A stretch of DNA of 64,000 bases, from positions 2,852,001 to 2,916,000 of the forward strand of contig JAHCVI010000003.1 in assembly GCA_019096155.1 (NCBI GenBank). The letters are read 5' to 3'. This DNA comes from Staphylotrichum longicolle. Lineage: Eukaryota > Ascomycota > Sordariomycetes > Sordariales > Chaetomiaceae. The position numbers and the translations under genes are program-made. The notes under the pieces are model-generated. The model did not search any database. It saw only the letters and a list, made by a program, of their open reading frames with translations, and was not told the origin of the DNA. Positions 56,779-64,000 of this stretch are shown one piece after another (positions within the stretch are counted from its first letter, which is position 1; each line of letters opens with the position of its first letter).

Positions 56779-59477
56779 ATGCTGTTTCCTGAGGAGGACG
56801 CCCCCCATTTGAAGAAATGGATCGTCAAGCGATTAGAGAATACGTAATGCCACCCTCTCCCCGCGATGCGCCTGGGGACCGATCTTGCTGACTTTTGGGG
56901 ATTTCCCCGGCAACAGGTCTGACGCCGACCCGGACGTGCTCGCCGACTACGTGTTGGCGCTCCTACGGCACGATGGCGACATCAACGACGTGCGCAAGCT
57001 GTGCGAGGACGAAATCCCCGATTTCCTGAAAGAAGGTGCGTTTGCTCGAGCCAGTGACCAGCTGGGCGTGTCTTTCAATTTTCCCGCGCTAAGCTACGGC
57101 TCTACTCTACAGACTCGCCCGTCTTCGTGAGCGATGTGTTCGAGGCAATCGCGTACCGATCATACCTCCCCGGCGCCCCTCCCCGGCCTCCGAAGCAAGC
57201 GGCCCTTCCGGTGTCCGGGGCCGCGGCACAGTCGGTCCCGAATCTGTACTATGATGACTTGCCCATGGGAGCAGCCCCGACATACCCGCCGCAGTTTCAA
57301 AACGGGTCGAGAAAGCGAGCGTACAACGATTGGGACGATCCGAACGCTCAAAATGGCAGGGACTCTGGCTTTGGCGGCCGGGCGATTAAACAGCCTCGGC
57401 GCGGGGGCCGTGGTCCGAAGGCGGATGACATGAATACCTTTAGAGGAGGGGCACCCGAGTTTCCAGCTTATCTCCCGCCAAACCAACTTCCGCCTCAGGG
57501 CCCCCCAGGCCCCTCGACTGTCGGATACTTCGATCCCAGCCGCGCGATGGGCGCCATGTTCGGGATGAACTTGGCCACTGGTCATCCTATGCCCGAATTT
57601 CTTCCACAAGACCGCGGCCGCGCTCCTAGAAAGAGAAAGAAGTGCCGGGACTGGGAGAAGAAGGGATACTGCCAGCGTGGGAGCAACTGCATGTTCGAGC
57701 ACAGTAACGACACAGCCTACCCTCCTCTGCCGGGGCCCCCATTCGGCGGCATGCAGCCGCTCCCGCAACCAGCGACTGTCGAAGGTATGGCGCAGCGTCC
57801 CAGGGCCTCTACATTTATGGCAGCTGACTCGCAAGCAGAATACGACCCTGCCAATGCTCTCATGCCCGGCGTTTTCAACGGGCTTCAGGGGCAGCCACCC
57901 CTACCCGATTTTAGCCACCAACCAAGACAAAGGGGCGGCAGGCACCAAAATCGCCAAAAGCGTACTGAGAGAGCGACGTTCTCCGCCGAGGGGGCCATCT
58001 ACGACAGGACGAAGTCGACCATTGTCATCGAAAACATTCCGGAGGAGAACTTCAGCGAAGACCAAGTCAAAGGCTTCTTCTCGCAGTTCGGCAACATTGT
58101 GGAGGTTTCAATGCAGCCGTATAAGAGACTGGCCATTGTCAAGTTTGACAACTGGAATGCCGCCAACGCCGCGTACCAGTCTCCAAAAGTCATCTTTGAT
58201 AACCGCTTCGTTAAGGTGTTCTGGTTCAAAGACGACGAGTCTACAGTGCCAGCCTCGGCGCCCATGGATGGGGATACGCCCCTTGCCAAGAGGGCACGCG
58301 CGAACGGGTCATTTATGGCTGATGGTGGAGACACTGACCACCACGCCGAAATAGACATGGAGGAGTTTACCAAGCAGCAGGAAGAGAAGCAAAAGGCTTT
58401 TGAGGAGAAGACCAAGAAACGAGAGGAGCTTGACCACCAGCTCGAGGAGCTTGAGAAGCGGAAGAAAGAGCTTATCGCCAAACAGCTGGAGGAGAAGGCG
58501 AAGCTCGTCGCGAAGCTCGGGGCGCGCAATGGCGTCAAATCCGAGGAGAACGAGGACGGATCGCAGCCATCAAAACCCGTCACGCAGACGGAAGCGCTCC
58601 GCGCCCAGTTGGCAGCGCTCGAGGCAGAGGCGAGGCAAATGGGTCTTGACCCCGACGCCATGGATGCCCCATCACCGTGGCCAGCTAGGGGCGGTTACGG
58701 ACGGGGTCGGGGCGGCTGGCGAGGCTCATCCCCGTACACGCCGCGCGGCGCGTTCAGGGGAGGCTTCCGCGGCAGGGGTAACTTCCATGCTGCGTACGCA
58801 GCCTACTCGCTCGATAACCGGCCGAAGAAGGTGGTCCTCACCGGAGTGGACTTTACCGCCTCCGAGAAGGACGAAACACTGCGGCAGTACCTCTTTGTAA
58901 GCATTTCCCCTCCCAATTTAACGCAGAGCGGCGACTAACATGACCTCCCCAGGGCATCGGCGAGTTCACCGACATCCAAACCACCCCCGCCTCCACCGAA
59001 ATCACCTTCAAAGACCGCAAGACTGCCGAGAAATTCTTCAACTCGGTCCTCCTCAACAACAAAGAGATCCCCGGCCTCGACGCCTCCCCCGTCGAGCTCG
59101 CCTGGGCCGGCACCGCAAACGGCGCCTCAGGCTCGACACCCACCACCCCCGGCGGTGGCGGCGGCGGCACCAGCCCCCACCCCAACAACCTCAACCTCAA
59201 CAACAACAACCAACGTAGCACCCCGCACACAGGTGCCGCCACCACCGCTGCCACCGGGCACAACGGCACCGGTTCCGGCGCGAAGACGACAGGCCAGCAG
59301 CCGACGACGGGCGACAGTGGACATGGCGACGGGTCCGCAGACGGAGATGCTAGTAGCGATAAGGACGTGCACATCCTGCTCGAGCGGCCGCCGGATCATC
59401 ATCTCCACCATCGTCACCAGCAGGATCAGAACGAGATGGATTACGAGGTGGCGGATGAGGATCAGTGGGGCTATTAG
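56779..59477 (+). CDS. RBM26/Rmn1-like CCCH zinc-finger and RRM protein
   Basis: Nuclear RNA-binding protein of about 830 aa. Four exons in phase: 56779-56843, 56917-57035, 57113-58896 and 58953-59477. Domain order is that of RBM26/27: an N-terminal PWI-like helical domain (residues 1-75, 'DADPDVLADYVLALLRHDGD'), a CCCH finger C-x8-C-x5-C-x3-H at about 239-258, an RRM at about 363-440 ('STIVIENIPEENFSEDQVKG', 'RLAIVKFDNW'), a long Lys/Glu coiled coil (about 470-540), an Arg/Gly box ('YGRGRGGWRGSS') and a second RRM-like C-terminal segment ('KKVVLTGVDFTASEKDETLR'). Family members work in nuclear RNA surveillance with the exosome adaptor (MTREC/PAXT); this role is inferred. The last exon ends in an Asn/Thr/Gly-rich tail and 'EMDYEVADEDQWGY'. 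Confidence 0.85.
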
Positions 59478-60631
59478 CCCCTTTCTTTGTGTTTATTGCG
59501 GCGCTGAAGCTGGGCTGGCTTTGGAATCTGCCAAAGGCTTGAGGGGTGCGGTGTTGTATAGTATCTCTACTTGGGGGATGGGACATGTCAGCAGGAGGGT
59601 GTTGTGAGGGTGTCATGACTCTCGTGTATAACGCGTTGTACGGTATATGCCTATGTGTATGGGGTTAGCGGGCGAGAAGCTGTCTGGGCTTCTTCGACTT
59701 TTGCGGTTTGTGGGGTTGCATTAATCGGTGCACAAAACTGCTGGGTGATACAAGGGGAACATACATCACTATAGGGAGGGATAGAGGATCAGTAATTATG
59801 GTTCAAAAGCATGAGTGTTTTGTGCAAGAACAGGAGTGGTAAAGTATGTATGTACAGGACCGACTGACTTCCATGGTGTCAGGGGTTTGATCTCTGCTTG
59901 TTGTTTCACTCATTGGCTACAGACTCAGCACCCCATTCTTTGCCCACGTTTCTCTTCTTCTCTTGTTGTTTCCTTGTAGCTCAACCACTGTTGAAGTTGA
60001 TCTTTTAACCGTCGACCTCCATCACAAGTCTGACAAAACGTATATGTACGAAATTGATTTCCTGCCTGAAAATTCCCCCTGGGTATCGTTGAGATATCGG
60101 TGATGCATGAAAAACTGGGTTGGACCGTTCCCCCCACTCCCCCCCCTCTTCTCCTTTGCCTCCCTGCCATCCGGCCCAGTCTTCAAATGTCTACCAGTTG
60201 ATGATTTGAAATCCATCCATCCTATTCCAACGCGCCTGCCCGTTCCCCCTCTCTCCCATTTTTGTTGAAAAATCAAGACCCTGACCTATGGGGAAAATGC
60301 CCATGCCCCATCCCATGCGCATTTTTGTTTATTCGCCTGCCCCCCTCGAAAACGCCTTCCCATATGCATGCTGCTGCTGTATGTTAAATAATGGTGGATG
60401 TTGCCCTGCGTCGTTAGATGCGTTTTTCCTTAGGCCCGGCCCCCGCCCCGCTCCAGGCTGCGGATGGATTGATGGATATTAAAAGTGTTGTGTGTGTCTG
60501 TGTGCAAGCTGGGAGGTTGAATTATGACACGGCCATGCAATGTGTTGAAAAAAAGCTGTGTCGTCGCAGCAAGTCGGCTGGCCTGGTTGAGCGACCCAAC
60601 CTGACTACTGGGAGACGACTTAGTAGGCATA
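59478..60631. other. Convergent intergenic, 3' UTRs
   Basis: 1.15 kb between the stops of the CCCH/RRM gene (plus) and the MTHFR gene (minus). No frame here is supported as coding. AT-rich stretches near 59640-60060 fit 3' UTR and terminators. Confidence 0.6.
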
Positions 60632-62535
60632 TTATGCTGATGCCTCGACGCCATTAGTGGCACCGTTGGTAAGGTCCTTGACCCCGTTCGTCTGGGGCTC
60701 GGGGACCTTGTTCAAATTCGGAACCTCGAGGCCTTGGAGGACCTCGAAGATGGTCTCTCCGCGATGGAAATCATTGTTCACTGCATTGTATTAGTCACAC
60801 TCGCCTCCAAACGACAGACTGCAACAGTTATCTTACCAAGATTGACCAGGTACCAAGTATTCATGATCTCGTCCAACATGATACGGCTGGGGCTCCCGGC
60901 ATCATAGCAACGGGCCCACTCGGTTCCCAGCTGGAAGGCTTCGTCCTTCCAGGCGAGGAAGCTGATTCTCTCCACGATAGTGGGCTGGACAATCTCCTTG
61001 CCTGGGAAAACACCCCAGGTAACAGCATTGGGACCCTCGGATTGCGCGTTCGTCTCGAGGTTGCCGGACTTGGTCACCGCATGGTAAGTCAGATCAGGAT
61101 GGTTCTCGATGCGCCGCTTGAGCTCTGGGAAGAGCTCAGGGGCAATGAGCATCTCGAGGTAGGCCTTCTGATAGACGTAGCCATTCGATGGACCCCAGCC
61201 GTGAACCGGATGGGTAGATTTCACACCGTTAACGGCCGGCTGTGAGTTCACAGTGATGAGTCCGCGCTTGTTGAGCTCGATCAAATCGTTCCGAATGAGG
61301 TCCGCCTCCTCCGCCACCGGAGCCTCGCTCCACGGAAGGTATTCGATCTCCTTGTTCAGGTAACGAATAAAGAGGTCGGCAATGTCGCGAACGCAGGTTG
61401 GCTCGCCCCACTTCTTGCGGTTCTGCTCGTTGCTGCCGGTCAAGCCAATGCCGTACGCATCAAGCTCGCCAAAGGCCGGGGACCTTGAGTCACCCCAGCG
61501 GCCGTTGGGGAACTCGTCCCAGTCTTGGGTGCGCGCCACGTATGACTTGTTGCGGTTGCGCCAGAAAATGGGCCGGACATCCTCGCCACGTCGCCCAAAG
61601 CCCAGGGACTGTTTCCATGGGAGCGCCTGCTTAAGCGGGCGATCTGCTGACGGCATCCAGTCCAGCTCCTCCAGAACCATACGGGTTGCCTGTGCGAGGT
61701 TCATGGTGTAAAAGTGCAGGTGGCGGATCCCGGCGGCGAGGATTTTGCGGCACATGTCGGCGACCAGCGTCTTTCCGATATCACGGACAGCCACATCGTC
61801 GTTCTTGACCGGCTCCAGCTTTTCCATCCAAAAGTCGGGGATCTTGCAGTTCATGTGATTCGCCCGGCGCAGGAAACTTGCGTAGGTGGCGATAGGCATG
61901 ATGCCAGGCACGATAGGCACAGTAATGCCGCGCTCCCTGACCTTCCCAACCCAACGAACAAAGTTGTCGGCATCGTAAAACATCTGGGTGACGATGAAGG
62001 TAGCGCCCATGTCGACCTTCTCCTTCAGGTGATCGAGCAGCAAATCCTCGTCCTTGTTGTCGTCGCAGCCCTCGGGGTAGCCGGCAACGCCAATGTCGAA
62101 GTGGTTTCCGTACGACTTGCGGATATGAGCCACCAGGTCACGGGCATAGCGGAAGCCGCCGTCGGCAGCCTCCCACTTCTCCTTGTCGCGCGGCGGGTCG
62201 CCCCTGAGAGCCAGGATGTTGGTGCACCCCGCCTTGTACGCCTTTCGGAGGGCATCGTTGACCTTCTCCTCGCCCATGTCGGTGCATGTCAGGTGCATGC
62301 ACGCCTCGAGCCCGAGGTACGTCTGGGCCTGCACCACCATCTCGCAGGTCAGCTCGGCAATGCGGCCGCCGGCGCCCCATGTGATGTCGATGAACTTGGG
62401 GCCGAAGTTGTACATGCGCTCCATGCGCTCGTAGAGGTTCTGCACACCCTGGGCCGTCTTGGGCGGGAAGTACTCAAACGAGAAGGACGGATTGCCGGTC
62501 CTCTCGGCTTCCGCCAGCATCTCCCGGATATGCAT
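60632..62535 (-). CDS. met13: Methylenetetrahydrofolate reductase (MET13 type)
   Basis: Reduces 5,10-methylene-THF to 5-methyl-THF, the methyl donor for methionine synthase, in the cytosol. Exons are 62535-60837 and 60780-60632, with a 56-nt intron near the 3' end, giving 615 aa. The FAD-binding TIM-barrel domain shows 'NPSFSFEYFPPKTAQGVQNL' with the catalytic-region Glu, 'CMHLTCTDM', 'GCTNILALRGDPPRDKEKW' and 'MGATFIVTQMFYDADNFVRW'. The regulatory C-terminal half (from about 330) has 'WKQSLGFGRRGEDVRPIFWR' and 'NAVTWGVFPGKEIVQPTIVE'. The last exon gives 'VNNDFHRGETIFEVLQGLEV', which aligns with the end of yeast Met13, followed by a fungal tail. This is the Met13-type isozyme rather than Met12 by its N-terminus. 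Start is the ATG of MHIREMLAEAE. Confidence 0.96.
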
Positions 62536-64000
62536 GGTGGCGAGAAACGTCTGGGCGTGACTCTAACTGGAACGAAGATCGAGTGAGGGGAGTACAGTTG
62601 CTGCGAAGGAGAGGAGGATGGGTCCTCAGGTTAGCCTGCCGTTGCTGTGGTTGTCCGGTACGAGGAGCCACTCGGCTGAGTCAAGGGGTAGTTTTTTGAA
62701 GTGACCAGACAGTGGAGGGGGAAACAAGACGGTCGGAACAAAGACGAGACGAGGTCGAGAGAGATTCAACCCAGAACCGACTCCATCTCTCGGCTCGCAG
62801 CAAGCATGCCACGCCGAGGGAAAGAACCCGAGGAAGAGAGATTTAAGAGTAGACGGGGGGTGAGCATACAGGAACAGTCAATCTCGGGGGGGGCAGCTCA
62901 ACACGCGCACTCCCTCGGCGGGACAGGGAAGCAGCGTCTACGCCTCTACACCTATTGCACCGTGGTGCCCTTGAACTCCGGCCGTAGGATGGTCCCAGGA
63001 TGTGGAGGGGTGTGAAATCGAGAAAGTGGGCAAAAAGGGGAAGAAAGAACAGAGAGAGAAAAAAGAGAAAAGGAAAGATGGAATCCAGCAACCCGCACGG
63101 AATGGAAGGGAAAGTGAGACCACCACGGGGGCACCACCTTTTGCACCTGCACAGTGCAAGGGCAGCATCCTTGAGAGCAGAATTTCGCCGTACCCGGAGT
63201 TCCAAGTCGCCCTCATTGGGTGACATCGATCGCGCCTGCACCCCCCGCCCCGCCCCACCTTGGATCTCCCGCCGACCCCTCCATCCCTCGCACGTTGGGG
63301 TCGGACCCCGAACTGGGACTGGAACTGGACCTGGAAGGAACTGTGCTGTGGATTGGGAACATGATTGGGGGACGAGCTCCCAGCCGAACCAGCAACGGGA
63401 CCAGCAGACCGTTGCAGATTCAGAGACTCGTGGCTCAATGACAGAGGATGGCACTAACAACTTCTGTGGATCTGAACCTGAGCTAGCCGTGTTCTTAACT
63501 TGACAACGCAACATGGACATGCAAATAAACACTGCCACACAGCAGGAAGCAAGGGGAGCGTAGCAGCTCGGAAAGAGGCCAACAAGTGGCGGTCAACGGC
63601 CGACTTTCAGATGCTTCCGATCCATGGCCATCGAGTTGACTCGAAGGGTGCGTCGCATAGCAGCCAGCCCGCGTCCCGGCGTCCAGGGCGGCTCCCATTC
63701 GGATACTGCTCCGACCCATACCGCCGTCCATGTATACCTGCCAAGCATGATTGATGAACAGTATGCATCCCGTAATAACTGCGTCTACATGTAACAAACA
63801 GACCGGTGCTTCTCGAATCACAGCCCGCTCAGAAGCTCCTGACGTAGCCCGCCATTCTCAAACAGGGGCACCCTTCCTCTGTTCCCCGGTTCTGCCTGGT
63901 GGGTACCCCCACTGTTCCATTGGGCGAACCCCACTGCCTGCCGTGGTCGGACACCCGGCCCACACCACGATTGCGTGACCGGATGGCTCCGGACTCTGCC
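62536..64000. other. Upstream region of MTHFR, no further gene
   Basis: 1.46 kb to the window edge. The first ~300 bases are the MTHFR promoter. The 231-codon minus frame 62843-63538 contains a chance hydrophobic run and no domain. A purine-rich tract lies at 63030-63080. Confidence 0.5.
62677..62683. promoter_or_regulatory. CPC-1/Gcn4-type site upstream of MTHFR
   Basis: TGAGTCA, the perfect Gcn4/CPC-1 core (palindromic apart from its centre), lies 142 nt upstream of the ATG. It fits cross-pathway control of methionine synthesis. A TGACTC half-variant also occurs near 62558. Confidence 0.5.

Noticed and set aside
62843..63538. 231-codon minus frame with a hydrophobic segment upstream of MTHFR
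   Set aside because: The hydrophobic run comes from an A/G-rich tract read on the complementary strand; no signal peptide or homology.
1..64000. Transposons, CRISPR arrays, rRNA genes
   Set aside because: No reverse transcriptase, integrase or transposase frames, no terminal repeats, no regularly spaced repeats and no conserved rRNA stretches were seen.

Overview
This window is nuclear DNA of a filamentous ascomycete, most likely a sordariomycete of the Sordariales (Chaetomiaceae-like). The evidence is GC-rich coding sequence, short introns (about 49-76 nt) with GT..CTAAC/CTGAC..AG signals, long gene-free promoters, and proteins typical of filamentous fungi: a CLR-1-like regulator, an Egh16-like secreted protein, a HEI10 RING protein and a CYA-5-type PPR protein. 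I see no transposon, CRISPR array, rRNA or convincing tRNA, and no RIP-degraded AT-rich block.

Layout. 1-13.6 kb is gene-poor: one Zn2Cys6 regulator (CLR-1-like, minus) with almost 8 kb of non-coding DNA upstream that holds several different short tandem repeats and one candidate microprotein. 13.6-24.3 kb holds ULA1 (NEDD8-E1 subunit, minus), a divergent HEI10-like meiotic RING protein (plus), an Egh16-like secreted protein (plus) and CHO2 (phosphatidylethanolamine methyltransferase, minus). 25.6-36.3 kb holds a small basic protein of unknown function, eIF3g, a PH-domain protein and a coiled-coil protein. 37.5-48.9 kb holds L-2-hydroxyglutarate dehydrogenase, a DUF2415/WD-like protein, mitochondrial Hsp70, SRP68 and an acidic unknown. 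49.5-62.5 kb holds a GPI-anchor-type secreted protein, a CYA-5/PET309-like PPR protein, an RBM26-like CCCH/RRM protein and methylenetetrahydrofolate reductase (MET13 type).

There is no gene cluster for a single pathway; this is housekeeping chromosome with divergent and convergent neighbours. Links are loose. CHO2 uses S-adenosylmethionine, whose methyl group comes from the methionine cycle fed by MTHFR. mtHsp70, CYA-5 and L2HGDH all act in mitochondria. eIF3g and SRP68 act on cytosolic translation and secretion.

The exon models were rebuilt by hand from splice signals and reading-frame phase. Twelve spliced models close exactly in frame. Four conserved genes (25.7, 38.2, 41.6 and 54.8 kb) each need one missing base restored, mostly in G or C runs. 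That pattern points to consensus errors rather than four independent pseudogenes. I did not find a convincing undescribed multi-gene system. The best leads are these frame breaks, the large repeat-rich upstream region of the regulator, and a few unknown small proteins.
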